In this document: positions 1 through 9,709 of the stretch, piece by piece
Layout: each line of letters opens with the position of its first letter
Numbering within the stretch: the stretch's first letter is position 1
Assembly: GCF_002149925.1 (NCBI RefSeq)
Contig: NZ_MSLT01000001.1
Span: forward strand, 124,001-188,000
Direction of reading: 5' to 3'
Origin: Thioflexithrix psekupsensis
Lineage (GTDB): Bacteria > Pseudomonadota > Gammaproteobacteria > Beggiatoales > Beggiatoaceae
DNA: 64,000 bases
The notes under the pieces: generated by a model
Told to the model about the DNA's origin: nothing
What the model saw: only the letters and a program-made list of their open reading frames with translations
The model's database searches: none
Position numbers and translations under genes: made by a program

Positions 1-23
1 TTCTTAAACAGGAGAATATCACC

Positions 24-725
24 ATGTTGCAACGTCGTTTGTCCGCAGATCGAGGTTATTTTAATTACGATTGGTTGGAAACTTACCATAGTTTTTCTTT
101 TTCCAATTATTACGATCCTAATTATGTGCAGTTTGGTACATTACGGGTTATTAATGAAGATAAAGTCAGTCCCAATAAAGGATTTAGCACGCATGGCCAT
201 AATGACATGGAAATTGTCACTTATGTGTTGCAAGGGCAATTAGCGCATCGAGACAGCATGGGCAATGAAAAAGTGATTCACGCGGGCGAAGTGCAGCGCA
301 TGACGGCCGGCACGGGAATTACGCACAGCGAATATAACGCTTCTGATCGAGAAACAGTGCATTTATTGCAAATTTGGATTAAACCCAATCAATTGCATTT
401 AACGCCCAGTTATGAACAAAAAAGTTTTGCGCATTTGCGCCAAAAAACAGGACAATTACATCTGATCGCTTCAATCGATAAGCGCGAAGAATCCGTATTA
501 ATTCATCAAGATGTTTCGATTTCTTTAGCTTATTTAAAAGCCGCACAAAAAATGACAATTCCGTTATCCAATGACAGACGTTATTATCTGCATTTAATCA
601 CGGGAAAATTAGCAGTAAATGGATCACATTTATCCACTGGCGATGCGTTTATGATCGAAACAGAAACGCAGTTAGAATTAACTGCTTCAGCCCCTTGTGA
701 GATCATGTTATTTGATTTGGCTTAA
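24..725 (+). CDS. Pirin family protein
   Basis: A 233-residue bicupin of the pirin/YhhW type. Family members are mononuclear metal proteins, some with quercetin dioxygenase activity and others acting as redox-sensing cofactors; the substrate here cannot be told. The N-terminal cupin carries the metal ligands expected for pirins: His57 and His59 in the segment GFSTHGHNDMEI, then His101 and Glu103 in GITHSE. Length is normal for the short bacterial subfamily. An AGGAG lies about 9 bases before the ATG. It is convergent with the next gene and shares a terminator with it. The family assignment is firm, the function is not. Confidence 0.9.
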   Translation: MLQRRLSADRGYFNYDWLETYHSFSFSNYYDPNYVQFGTLRVINEDKVSPNKGFSTHGHNDMEIVTYVLQGQLAHRDSMGNEKVIHAGEVQRMTAGTGITHSEYNASDRETVHLLQIWIKPNQLHLTPSYEQKSFAHLRQKTGQLHLIASIDKREESVLIHQDVSISLAYLKAAQKMTIPLSNDRRYYLHLITGKLAVNGSHLSTGDAFMIETETQLELTASAPCEIMLFDLA

Positions 726-726
726 A

Positions 727-759
727 AAATAACCTGCCTTATTGAGACAGGTTATTTTT
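727..759. terminator. Bidirectional terminator between convergent genes
   Basis: Inverted repeat AAATAACCTG...CAGGTTATTT with a short loop, flanked by A-runs and T-runs on both sides. It sits between the pirin gene and the convergent CAP-domain gene and can serve both. Confidence 0.75.
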
Positions 760-760
760 C

Positions 761-1483
761 TTACCAGCATTTGCTGTCACAATAAGTACGGTTGGCTTCT
801 TCTAAAGAACCTAAATTTTTAAAAAACCATTGTCGCTTATATTCAGCCAAATAAAAACCGTTTTTATAAACCACCAATCCTGCTGTTCCGTTAAAATACA
901 GACGATAATAAATTGTTTCATTATCCGTACCACTGCTTAATGTGGTGCTGTCTGGTTTAACGTTATAATCTTTTTCAATGCGATTAAACAAATTATTCGC
1001 TTTAGTTAAAGCAATTGGTGTGGTTTCGGGTATGGTTTCTTTACCTTTAGCGAATAATTGCACCCAATAATGGCGATAAGGACTATTAGGGTCTGCGAAA
1101 TAACCAAAACCAATTTCGGTATAATTTTCACCCAAAATATTGGCACGATGCCCCGTGCTGTTCATCCATTGTTCAATCGTCGCCGCTGGTGTGGCATTAC
1201 CCGCCGCAATATTTTCTCCCACATAATAAAACGCATAACCCGCCGCCGTGAGGCGACTACTGGGCGTTGAACCGTCTTTGCCGGTGTGGCTGAAATAACG
1301 GTTTTTTGCCATGTCTTCCGCGTGTTTTTGCGCCACTTCTCCTAAACGAGTGTTAAGCGTCAAGGCGGGCAATTTTTGCTTGCTGCGTTCGGCATTGGTT
1401 AAACGCAACAATTCCGCATCATATTGGCTGGCATTAGCCTGAATGCTGATAAATATCAATAAAAAAGCAATAAAATAGCGCAT
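761..1483 (-). CDS. Secreted CAP/SCP-domain protein
   Basis: A 240-residue protein with an N-terminal signal peptide (about residues 1-18, ending near ANAS) followed by a CAP (SCP/PR-1) domain at roughly 22-150. Typical CAP features are visible: LRLTNAERSKQKLPAL, the His in AQKHAEDMA, the FSHTG segment, GENIAAG and the HRANILG...TEIGFGY block, with a late HYWVQLF. The C-terminal 90 residues are not recognised. Bacterial CAP proteins are secreted or periplasmic and mostly of unknown activity. An AAGGAGAAGG sequence precedes the ATG. Confidence 0.85.
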   Translation of the reverse strand: MRYFIAFLLIFISIQANASQYDAELLRLTNAERSKQKLPALTLNTRLGEVAQKHAEDMAKNRYFSHTGKDGSTPSSRLTAAGYAFYYVGENIAAGNATPAATIEQWMNSTGHRANILGENYTEIGFGYFADPNSPYRHYWVQLFAKGKETIPETTPIALTKANNLFNRIEKDYNVKPDSTTLSSGTDNETIYYRLYFNGTAGLVVYKNGFYLAEYKRQWFFKNLGSLEEANRTYCDSKCW

Positions 1484-1531
1484 TTCCTTCTCCTTAAAAA
1501 TGCAAAATCAATTCACTGATTTAAGCATAGT

Positions 1532-2653
1532 TTATGATAAAAATACCGTCAATACACCCGTGTAACCGTATAAACGATGGTGCGAAATCTCTCCATTAGC
1601 AAAAAAACCCACTAAAGGAAAATGCCCTAATTGCTGTTGAATTAAACGCAATTCTACCGAATCCTTACCAAATAAATTCTCACCCCGACCTAAGCAAGAA
1701 TAATAAACGCCACCGCGTGGAATTCTGCCATTTAATTGCGCTTTTAAATGCCTTAGCATTTTCTCTAAATCTTCACGTGCCGTTTGCGCATCTCGGCGGG
1801 CAAACATCATTGACATTCCCGGCTCAACATAATCCCCAATCGCTAATAATTTATTTTCGGTATCAATACCGACTAAATTACGCACCAAATAATCACCCGT
1901 ATCAGAACCTTGAATGGGTAATGCCGCAAAAATATAACCGGCCACGCGATTTAAATCTCGTGCTAAAATATCACCAATATCTTCTTTAAAAACATCTAAG
2001 GCAGGACGGTGATCTAATTTAATAATAATATTCTGATCGGATTCAGTAATTTCATGGCGTGTACCAATAGTAGAACAGCCTTGTGTCAAACGAGTGGCCA
2101 CCGCAATTTCATTGGAAAATAGCACACCCGATAAGCCGCCACCGACCAATTCATTCGCCACCTGCACATAATAATTGCGAGAACTGGTTAAACCGCCGAC
2201 TAAAAACGCATCCCCTATTTGTTCGCTTAATTGCACAATTAATTTAGGCAAATGCCGATTATTGGGATCGCCGTGAACAATCGCAAATAAAGCCTGACGC
2301 GATTGATACCACGCTTGATGCTTGTTAATAAAACCAGAAAAATCATCCGTAATGGTACTAAAAACTTGAAAAGAATCTTCTGGAAATTCCGCTAATAAAA
2401 TCACTATCGCAGGCTTATCAAAATATTCAATTCCCGTTGCGCAAACGCCCATTGCTACACTGCCGACCCAATGTTGTAGCCCTGTTTCTTGCTTTAAATA
2501 AACCAGAATTTCGCCCATTTCGCCCGCAAATTGATCGGTGGCATAAATAAAACCTAAATTGGCTTGGCCAACACTGCCAATTTGCTGCAAACATTGGTAC
2601 GCGGCCACTTGCCAATTGTCGGCACTGGCATGACCCATTTTAAATTGACTCAT
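1532..2653 (-). CDS. FIST domain sensory protein
   Basis: About 373 residues with the FIST-N then FIST-C architecture. FIST domains are proposed small-ligand sensors found alone or fused to signalling outputs. Visible family features include GFIYATDQFAGEMGEILVYLK near the N-terminus, the GGLTSSRNY segment in mid-protein, and the C-terminal CLGRGENLFGKDSVELRLI and PLVGFFANGEISHH motifs typical of FIST-C. No output domain is attached. The ATG at 2653 is preferred to an upstream GTG because GGGGTG lies just before it. It is divergent from the hybrid histidine kinase at 2935, so the two may share a control region and a pathway (inference). Confidence 0.85.
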   Translation of the reverse strand: MSQFKMGHASADNWQVAAYQCLQQIGSVGQANLGFIYATDQFAGEMGEILVYLKQETGLQHWVGSVAMGVCATGIEYFDKPAIVILLAEFPEDSFQVFSTITDDFSGFINKHQAWYQSRQALFAIVHGDPNNRHLPKLIVQLSEQIGDAFLVGGLTSSRNYYVQVANELVGGGLSGVLFSNEIAVATRLTQGCSTIGTRHEITESDQNIIIKLDHRPALDVFKEDIGDILARDLNRVAGYIFAALPIQGSDTGDYLVRNLVGIDTENKLLAIGDYVEPGMSMMFARRDAQTAREDLEKMLRHLKAQLNGRIPRGGVYYSCLGRGENLFGKDSVELRLIQQQLGHFPLVGFFANGEISHHRLYGYTGVLTVFLS

Positions 2654-2934
2654 AAACACCCCATATTGCTGATGTGACTGTGGTATGGTCTATTTCTAAC
2701 TTTTTGCAAAAATAGCCATTTGATGATTAAATTGGATTAAACCCCTGTGATCGTATAATAAACAACGGTACGCGATAACAATCACTTTGGCGCGTTTTTT
2801 GACTTATGCTATTGAGTATTAACAATTTGACTTAATTCTTCCATATTCATGTGTAAAAATGTGATCAATCTGATTTAAAATATTGTGTAAAATTGGCTCT
2901 ATTTAGCGATAATGCGACAAATAAGGATAACAAT

Positions 2935-4962
2935 ATGGTTTCAACCATCCCCCTTGTGCTTGCTGTAGATGACAGTGCGGCTAATTTAACATTTTTGCAT
3001 CTGGTGTTGCAAAAACAAGGTTATGCGGTGTTATTAGCCAGTGATGGGCAGACGGCATTAGAATTGGCTTTAAAAACGCCCCCTGACTTGATTTTATTGG
3101 ATGTCACCATGCCGTATTGGGATGGTTATGAAACGTGCTTGCAGTTAAAACAACAAGCGGTTTTAAAAAATATTCCTATTTTATTTTTATCCGCGCATGG
3201 TGATGCTTCCAGTCGCTTAAAAGCCTTTGCCGTAGGCGCAGTGGATTATGTCAGTAAACCTTTTCAAGAAGAAGAATTATTAGCGCGGGTACGCACCCAT
3301 ATTGAATTATATCGTTTGCGTGAGAAATTGGAACAAGAAATTGCGCAACGCGATGAGAAATTATTGGAATATGCCACCGAATTGGAGCGTAAAGTAGAAC
3401 AACGAACTGCTGAATTAAGTAAAGCTAAAGAAGAAGCCGAAGCCGCTAACCATTCTAAAAGCCAATTTTTAGCCAATATGAGCCATGAATTGCGTACGCC
3501 TATGAATGCGATTATTGGTTATAGTGAAATTTTAATGGAAGATGCCAATGATTTGGCATTAGATGATTTTGTTGAAGATTTAAAAAAGATTCATAGTTCT
3601 GCCACGCATTTATTGGGATTGATCAATGACGTGTTGGATTTATCAAAGATTGAATCAGGACGAATGGAATTATTTTTAGAAGATTTCAGTTTGCCACAAT
3701 TAATTGATGATATTGTGGGGACGGTTCGGCCTTTAATGGAAAAAAATGGCAACCGCTTTGAAGTGTGTTTAGAACAGATGAGCGAAATCATGCACGCCGA
3801 TTTAACAAAAACTCGGCAAATTTTATTTAATCTATTGAGCAATGCGGCAAAATTTACCGAACGAGGCATTATTAAATTAACCGCAAAACGGACGCTAGAA
3901 AATGGAGAAGATTGGGTTATCTTTTCCGTGGCGGATAATGGAATTGGTATGACATTGGAGCAGCAAAATAAGTTATTCCGTCCTTTCATGCAAGCCGATG
4001 CTTCTACCACAAGACGCTATGGCGGGACAGGGTTAGGTTTAACCATTAGTCGCCAATTTGCGGAAATGATGGGCGGTTCTATTACTACAGCCAGCGAGTT
4101 TGGTCAAGGCAGTTGTTTCACGGTGCAATTGCCCACGCAAGTTTCTTTAGTGCAAGCCTATAGTGAATCATTAAAACAAACCGAATCTTTATTAGAAGGA
4201 GATGGTATTGTTTTGGTCATTGATGATGATTTAATCGTGAGAGAATTATTAAAGAATTATTTGGGTAAATTGGGTTATTCCGTAGCGGTTGCCGCAGATG
4301 GCAGTGAGGGATTAAATTTAGCCCGAAAATTGCGCCCAGATGCAATTTTATTAGATGTAAAAATGCCGGGGATGGATGGTTGGAATGTGCTGTCACAATT
4401 AAAAGCAGATACTTTATTGGCTGATATTCCGGTCATTATGACTTCGATAGAAGACAATCGCAATATGGGTTATGCGTTGGGGGCAACGGATTATTTAATT
4501 AAGCCTGTAAGTCGGCAGCAATTGGCTAATATTTTAGACAAGTATCATATTCATCAAGATGAAACGCCATTAGTGATGGTTATTGAAGATGATCCAGTCA
4601 CGCAAGAACGCCTAAGTGCAGGATTAAAACAACAAGGTTGGCGCGTTTTTAAAGCGGAAAATGGTCAAGTGGCTTTAGAGCATTTAAATGAACGCAAACC
4701 TGTATTAATTTTATTAGATTTATTGATGCCGGTGATGGATGGGTTTGAATTTTTACAACATTTGCGTCAACATCCGCAATGGCAAGATATTCCTGTGATT
4801 GTTTTGACTTCGACCAAATTGAGTGCAAAAGATCATGAAGAATTGAATGGTTATGTGGAATCGATTGTGAAAAAAGAAAATTATTGTAGCCACGATTTAC
4901 TGGATCGCATTCGGGTTTTAGTCAGTGAAGCTGCGCAACGCCATATTACTGCTAATGATTGA
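2935..4962 (+). CDS. Hybrid histidine kinase, REC-HisKA-HATPase-REC-REC
   Basis: A 675-residue cytoplasmic hybrid kinase with no membrane segment. Order: receiver 1 (residues about 7-122, phospho-acceptor Asp56 in LILLDVTMP), a coiled linker (about 128-170), HisKA with His184 in [11 protein letters not shown], HATPase_c with N-box [11 protein letters not shown]1 box VADNGIGM and G2 box GTGLGL, then two further receivers containing [11 protein letters not shown] and [11 protein letters not shown]. All key catalytic boxes are intact. The ATG at 2935 is preferred to a TTG 42 bases upstream because AAGGA precedes it at normal spacing. The lipoprotein gene starts 18 bases after the stop, suggesting co-transcription. 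Confidence 0.92.
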   Translation: MVSTIPLVLAVDDSAANLTFLHLVLQKQGYAVLLASDGQTALELALKTPPDLILLDVTMPYWDGYETCLQLKQQAVLKNIPILFLSAHGDASSRLKAFAVGAVDYVSKPFQEEELLARVRTHIELYRLREKLEQEIAQRDEKLLEYATELERKVEQRTAELSKAKEEAEAANHSKSQFLANMSHELRTPMNAIIGYSEILMEDANDLALDDFVEDLKKIHSSATHLLGLINDVLDLSKIESGRMELFLEDFSLPQLIDDIVGTVRPLMEKNGNRFEVCLEQMSEIMHADLTKTRQILFNLLSNAAKFTERGIIKLTAKRTLENGEDWVIFSVADNGIGMTLEQQNKLFRPFMQADASTTRRYGGTGLGLTISRQFAEMMGGSITTASEFGQGSCFTVQLPTQVSLVQAYSESLKQTESLLEGDGIVLVIDDDLIVRELLKNYLGKLGYSVAVAADGSEGLNLARKLRPDAILLDVKMPGMDGWNVLSQLKADTLLADIPVIMTSIEDNRNMGYALGATDYLIKPVSRQQLANILDKYHIHQDETPLVMVIEDDPVTQERLSAGLKQQGWRVFKAENGQVALEHLNERKPVLILLDLLMPVMDGFEFLQHLRQHPQWQDIPVIVLTSTKLSAKDHEELNGYVESIVKKENYCSHDLLDRIRVLVSEAAQRHITAND

Positions 4963-4980
4963 TAAAATGGGGATTAACTG

Positions 4981-7395
4981 ATGTTATTAAAAACTGCACT
5001 GTCTTTTCGTTATTTGCTACTGTTTCCGCTGATTATTCTGCCGTTGTCGGCTTGTGGGGGGGGCAGTGGAGAAGGCGCAGCCGCGCCCACACAGCCTACC
5101 GTGATTGAGGTGACGCATGAGGTGCAGTTGGCAGAAACAAAGCGATTGGGGGTCAATTTAGGGTCTTATTCGCGTTTTGCGGATGCAGGAGTGCTAAAAA
5201 ATGTGATTACCAATCCCGGTTTTGAAGCGGGAGAAATCGCCATGATTTTCTTAACGGATAGCGGATCGCAACTGGATCGCATTAGCGCAGATAATTGGGA
5301 GACGAAATGGAATCGAGATGATTTGAATATTGGACAGCCTATTGATTTTTGGAATGGAGCGGATTATGAAGTGTTATCAGGCAATTCTAAAGGACGCTCA
5401 GGCACTGTGCGCGATTTTAGTCATATGGACAATCGTTATTTATTTTTTTTAGCGGATAAAGGCTCATTTATTAACACGGGTGATGCGGTTTTAGTTAAGA
5501 AATCTTTAGCAGGTTATGAAGGCGATACACAAGCGTTTCATTATGCCGATACAGGAACAATTCGGCCGGGCAGTCCGGGACAGCAATCTTTAGTGTTATT
5601 ACCGACAAAAAATAATTGGCAGGCTTCTTTTAATTATTACATGGATTCTTTTTGGCGTGATTCGGATCGCAGCGCGGGTAAATTAATGCCGATGGCGGGA
5701 CGTTGGAAAGTCACGATTTGGGCAAAAGCAGAAGATGAAAATAACACACTTAATATTCGTTTACGCCGTCAAGGAGAAAGCACATTTTTTAATGAAACAA
5801 TTGACTTAAATCAAGATTGGCAATTAATTGAACGAGAATTTACTATTGCGCCTGATGCGGATCGTTATCTTGATGAAAAACAGCAAGCCAATATTCTCGA
5901 TTTTCATTTAAAAATTGCCTCTGATGGCGGTAAGGTGTGGGTAGATGATTTAAAATTGGAGCGTTTAGATCAGAAAAATCCAACAGTTTTTAGTGATATT
6001 TTTGTTGAACAATTACAGCAATTACAACTTGGAGTATTGCGCAATTGGGGCAGTCAATTAGGGTCTAGTTTAGACAATCAATTAGCCGAACCTTGGGCAA
6101 GAAAAACCACCGCTTATCAACCCCGTCACCGCATTGCGCGAGCCTTTCATTATTCCCTGCCCGAATTTCTACAATTAGCGGCTTATTTACAAGTAGAACC
6201 GTGGTATGTGATTCCGCCGACTTTTTCTGCTGTAGAATTGCAGCAATTAATGGCTTATTTAGCCGCGCCTGCGGGTTCACATCCTTATGCAGATAAGCGG
6301 GCGAAACAAGGACAAATTGCGCCGTGGACATCGGTTTTTAAAACCATTCATTTGGAATATGGCAATGAAATGTGGGGCAGTAATGAGGGTAAAGACCCTT
6401 TTATTGGCGCGAGTTTACGCGGTGGACAGCGTTTAGGTGAAGTGGCGCATGATCGTTTTAATAAATTAAAGGCAAGCCCTTATTTTCAAGCCAATAAATT
6501 TAATTTAATTATCGGTGGACAATCGCAATTCACTGGCCGACAAAGCGAAATTGAAAGCAACAGTCAAGCACATAATAGTATTGCCATTGCGCCTTATTTT
6601 GGCATTTTAAATCAATATGCGACAGATGAAGAGCGTTATTATCCTTTATTTGCGCGGGCAATGGCGGATATTCAAGCGGGTGGCCGCGTTTATGACAGTC
6701 AAATTAAAATGAATCAAGTCAATCCAGCGACTTCTTTAGCGATTTATGAAATTAATTTTCACACCATTTCAGGCGATGCGCCTTTAGACATTCGCAATGA
6801 TTTTGTGACAGGATTAAATGGTGGTTTAGCTTTGCCTTTGTACATGTTGAATTATCAAAAATATCTCGGCATTACCACCCAAACAGCGTTTCAAACGCTA
6901 CAATATTCTTTTAAGATGTCGAATGGTGATTATGTGCATTTATGGGGTTTATTACGCGATTTAGAAGCCACTGGACGCAAACGGCCAACAGGTCTTGGTT
7001 TGGCTCTTGCTAATCGCGCTATTGGTGGCCAATTATTGGTGACAAAACACAGCGAACATCAACCCACATGGAAACAAGCCGCTTTTAATGACATAAAAAC
7101 AGAGATTGATTTGCCTTTAATTCATTCTTTTGCGTTTCGTGACGGAGATTCTTATCGCTTAATGCTGTTTAATTTGCATTTATACCAAGCCCAAACGATA
7201 GAATTGCATTTGCCCACGGCGGTAAAAAACCAAGCCACTTTACATACCCTCAGCGCGCCTAGCATTCATGACGACAATGAAAGTGTAGAATCGGTGCAAT
7301 TAAGTACGCAAGCCTTAAATCAATTCGCGTCCCATTATCAAATGACATTAGCTCCTCATTCGGCTTATGTTTTAGAATGGCAGGCGCAGCCTTAA
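4981..7395 (+). CDS. Lipoprotein with CBM-like and clan-A glycosidase-like domains
   Basis: An 804-residue protein with a lipoprotein signal peptide ending in a lipobox (LPLSAC, then a Gly-rich linker). Residues about 50-330 resemble a carbohydrate-binding beta-sandwich of the CBM_4_9 type (GRWKVTIWAKAED...LNQDWQLIEREFTI). The middle region carries IHLEYGNEMWG, which looks like the acid/base Asn-Glu pair of clan-A (beta/alpha)8 glycoside hydrolases, and a later IYEINFHT could hold the nucleophile Glu. Overall it recalls GH51-like arabinofuranosidases but is divergent, and no substrate can be named. It follows a hybrid kinase by 18 bases and precedes a phosphodiesterase by 24 bases. The exported location is well supported; hydrolase activity is inference. 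Confidence 0.65.
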   Translation: MLLKTALSFRYLLLFPLIILPLSACGGGSGEGAAAPTQPTVIEVTHEVQLAETKRLGVNLGSYSRFADAGVLKNVITNPGFEAGEIAMIFLTDSGSQLDRISADNWETKWNRDDLNIGQPIDFWNGADYEVLSGNSKGRSGTVRDFSHMDNRYLFFLADKGSFINTGDAVLVKKSLAGYEGDTQAFHYADTGTIRPGSPGQQSLVLLPTKNNWQASFNYYMDSFWRDSDRSAGKLMPMAGRWKVTIWAKAEDENNTLNIRLRRQGESTFFNETIDLNQDWQLIEREFTIAPDADRYLDEKQQANILDFHLKIASDGGKVWVDDLKLERLDQKNPTVFSDIFVEQLQQLQLGVLRNWGSQLGSSLDNQLAEPWARKTTAYQPRHRIARAFHYSLPEFLQLAAYLQVEPWYVIPPTFSAVELQQLMAYLAAPAGSHPYADKRAKQGQIAPWTSVFKTIHLEYGNEMWGSNEGKDPFIGASLRGGQRLGEVAHDRFNKLKASPYFQANKFNLIIGGQSQFTGRQSEIESNSQAHNSIAIAPYFGILNQYATDEERYYPLFARAMADIQAGGRVYDSQIKMNQVNPATSLAIYEINFHTISGDAPLDIRNDFVTGLNGGLALPLYMLNYQKYLGITTQTAFQTLQYSFKMSNGDYVHLWGLLRDLEATGRKRPTGLGLALANRAIGGQLLVTKHSEHQPTWKQAAFNDIKTEIDLPLIHSFAFRDGDSYRLMLFNLHLYQAQTIELHLPTAVKNQATLHTLSAPSIHDDNESVESVQLSTQALNQFASHYQMTLAPHSAYVLEWQAQP

Positions 7396-7419
7396 TCTTT
7401 TTATTTTTGGATTTTTTAA

Positions 7420-8172
7420 ATGGCTCAATCTCTTCGCATCGCACAAATTTCTGATACGCATATTGGCGCAAGCCATGAACCATATAATGGAGTCGATATG
7501 CGTGGACAATTCCAACGGGTTATTGCTGAATTAGCGCGTCGTCCTTTGGATTTGCTCATTATTTCTGGAGATTTGGCTTTAATGGATGGCGAAATAGAGG
7601 CTTATGATTGGATTAAGCAACAATTAGCCGATTTTCCCGTGCCTTATTTAATCATGTTAGGGAATCATGATCGTTTAGAAACGGCAATGTCTGTTTTTAA
7701 TTTGCCAAAAGAAGATGTGCATCATGGGGAGTTTTATTTTTATCGGCAATTTAATGAATGTCATTGTTTATTTTTAGATACTTCCTCTTATTATTTATCT
7801 TTAAATCAGCAGCAATGGTTACAGCAAATGGTGCAGCAAATAAAGGGAGATATTTTATTATTTATGCACCATCCGCCGACCTTATGTGCTTGTCAATTTA
7901 TGGATCAGCATCATGCGTTAAGAAATTATCAAGAAGTGTGGCAATTTTTCTTGACATTGCCGTCAATTAAGCATATTTTTTGTGGACATTATCATACGGG
8001 ATGTGATATAACAGTGTCAGACAAATGGATACACTTAACGCCGTCCACGATGTTACAAATTGACCGTGTTTCATCAGAATTGGTATTGGATAAGAAAATT
8101 TTTGGCTGGCGCATGATTGAATGGACGCAAAATCAACCGTTAAAAACCACGGTAGAATATTTACAAAATTAA
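7420..8172 (+). CDS. Calcineurin-type phosphodiesterase, CpdA-like
   Basis: A 250-residue metallophosphoesterase. The complete dinuclear-metal signature is visible: Asp12 and His14 (SDTHIG), Asp51 (ISGDLA), Asn82-His83 (MLGNHD), His150 (FMHHPP), and His190 and His192 (CGHYH). Length and order match CpdA/Icc 3',5'-cyclic-AMP phosphodiesterases, although related enzymes act on other phosphodiesters. It lies in the forward cluster after the lipoprotein gene, and the sulfotransferase starts about 25 bases later. The superfamily is certain; cAMP as substrate is only likely. Confidence 0.85.
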   Translation: MAQSLRIAQISDTHIGASHEPYNGVDMRGQFQRVIAELARRPLDLLIISGDLALMDGEIEAYDWIKQQLADFPVPYLIMLGNHDRLETAMSVFNLPKEDVHHGEFYFYRQFNECHCLFLDTSSYYLSLNQQQWLQQMVQQIKGDILLFMHHPPTLCACQFMDQHHALRNYQEVWQFFLTLPSIKHIFCGHYHTGCDITVSDKWIHLTPSTMLQIDRVSSELVLDKKIFGWRMIEWTQNQPLKTTVEYLQN

Positions 8173-8196
8173 CGCCACAATAATAAGTGAGGAGTG

Positions 8197-9138
8197 ATGC
8201 AAAATTCCCCTGTTTTTTTGGTGGGGGCAGAGCGTTCGGGTACGACTTTATTGCGTTTAATGTTAGATTCACATCCGCTCATTCATTTTCAATTTGAATT
8301 TGAATATATTGTGGATCAATTAGATGCCCAAGGACGTTGGCCAACCATTACAGATTATCATGATTATTTAGCCACGCATCGCATCTTTTTATTGCATCCT
8401 TTTGTGATTGATAAAAATTTGCCTTATGATGAATTAATTCGCAGCTTTTTACGGCAAAAACAACAAGAAAAAAATAAGCCTATTGTGGGTGCCACCGTAC
8501 ATTATTGTTTTGAACATTTGCCGCAATTTTGGCCAGAGGCGCGTTTTATTTACATTGTGCGCGACGGGCGCGATGTGGCACGACCGAATTTAAAAACAGG
8601 TTGGCATGGTTTACCTTATTTTGGCGCAAAAAGATGGTTAGCCGCACAACAATCATGGCTGCAATTAACCCAGCAAATTACCGCTGAACAACACATCACA
8701 ATTTATTATGAAAAGCTCATTCATGATACCGATGCCGTGTTAAAGCAACTTTTTGATTTTCTTCAGATTCCTTTTGATACGGCGATGTATGATTACACCA
8801 GCCATACGCATTATAAGCCGCCTGATGTGCAAATGTTAGAGCAATGGCGAACCAAAATGAGTGCCTATCAAATTCGTTTAGTTGAGGGGCAAATTGGCAA
8901 GTTATTGCAACAACATGGTTATGCGTTAAGTGGCCTCCCCCCGCGCCAACCATGGTGGATAGAAGCGACAGGATTGCGGTTTTGGAATAATTTATCGCGG
9001 GCATTTTTTAGAATGCGACGCTATCCTTTTTCTTTATATTTGCAAGATATAATTTCTCGACGTTTGGGTTTAAAAGCGTGGCAAAAAAAGGTGAAATTAA
9101 AAATTAATCATATCGAAAATGAACTTTTACGTCCCTAA
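8197..9138 (+). CDS. Sulfotransferase family protein
   Basis: A 313-residue PAPS-dependent sulfotransferase-like protein. The 5'-phosphosulfate-binding motif is near the N-terminus (FLVGAERSGTTLLRL, residues 8-22), and the 3'-phosphate-binding region is IYIVRDGRDVARP in mid-protein. The acceptor may be a saccharide, lipid or protein and cannot be read from sequence. The start is uncertain: a GTG (8194) sits directly before the ATG (8197), and GGAG lies only 2 bases from the ATG. It is the last gene of a forward cluster with the phosphodiesterase and lipoprotein genes. Confidence 0.8.
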   Translation: MQNSPVFLVGAERSGTTLLRLMLDSHPLIHFQFEFEYIVDQLDAQGRWPTITDYHDYLATHRIFLLHPFVIDKNLPYDELIRSFLRQKQQEKNKPIVGATVHYCFEHLPQFWPEARFIYIVRDGRDVARPNLKTGWHGLPYFGAKRWLAAQQSWLQLTQQITAEQHITIYYEKLIHDTDAVLKQLFDFLQIPFDTAMYDYTSHTHYKPPDVQMLEQWRTKMSAYQIRLVEGQIGKLLQQHGYALSGLPPRQPWWIEATGLRFWNNLSRAFFRMRRYPFSLYLQDIISRRLGLKAWQKKVKLKINHIENELLRP

Positions 9139-9162
9139 AAAAAGACACGAATAGATGCTTGA

Positions 9163-9468
9163 TTAGCAAATCAATAGGCCTTGATTAATTTGTGCCTTAA
9201 TTTCCAAGCGATCCAGTTCTATTTGTGCCGCAATGCCTTCTTGTTTTAATGCCATGACTTGGCTGGTGAAATGTCTCACCCAATGCGGTGTTTCTGAGTC
9301 GAATAAATAAGCCACAAAGAAATTTTCTAACTGCGCCGTGTCGACATGTTGTCCGTACCATTTTTGGTAGGCTAAACGAAAAACTTCAAATTCGGAAATG
9401 TGCAGCGTCCGTGCAGTCGTTAGCACAGCGCGTACATCAAGCGGAAAAGTATCTGCTAACATGGCCAT
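9163..9468 (-). CDS. Small protein of unknown function
   Basis: A 101-residue soluble protein I do not recognise. It is predicted helical, with no signal peptide or membrane segment. The start at 9468 (MAMLADTFPL) is supported by AGGAG 8 bases upstream; a longer frame to 9546 lacks a ribosome site. It is convergent with the sulfotransferase gene. The good Shine-Dalgarno and normal amino-acid composition make it a likely real gene. Confidence 0.6.
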   Translation of the reverse strand: MAMLADTFPLDVRAVLTTARTLHISEFEVFRLAYQKWYGQHVDTAQLENFFVAYLFDSETPHWVRHFTSQVMALKQEGIAAQIELDRLEIKAQINQGLLIC

Positions 9469-9546
9469 GAGGAATCTCCTGAAATCGATCTCACTGGTAA
9501 GAATGGTGCATTGCTGCAAAATGTTGCAATGCAAAATTATCACCAA

Positions 9547-9709
9547 TTGGCCAGTTTTTGAAAAGCCTTTTTTTTCAATCTGTTGAAAAAATAAATCGCT
9601 ACATCAATTTTCCCATGACCACCAAAATGGTGCAGATTGGCGCAAAAATGATGCGTTGCACCATAAAGATGACACACTAAAGTTAGATTATTCTTTGTTT
9701 ATCAGCGAA
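9547..9709. other. Intergenic region with an inverted repeat
   Basis: No coding sequence. Contains the inverted pair ATGGTGCA (9627-9634) and TGCACCAT (9657-9664) and a further GGTGCA near 9506. This may be a regulator site or a hairpin; nothing else was recognised. Confidence 0.35.

Noticed and set aside
9627-9664. Sigma-54 promoter or NtrC site
   Set aside because: The GG-GC spacing of the -24/-12 elements does not fit on either strand, and the inverted arms are in the opposite order to the NtrC consensus.
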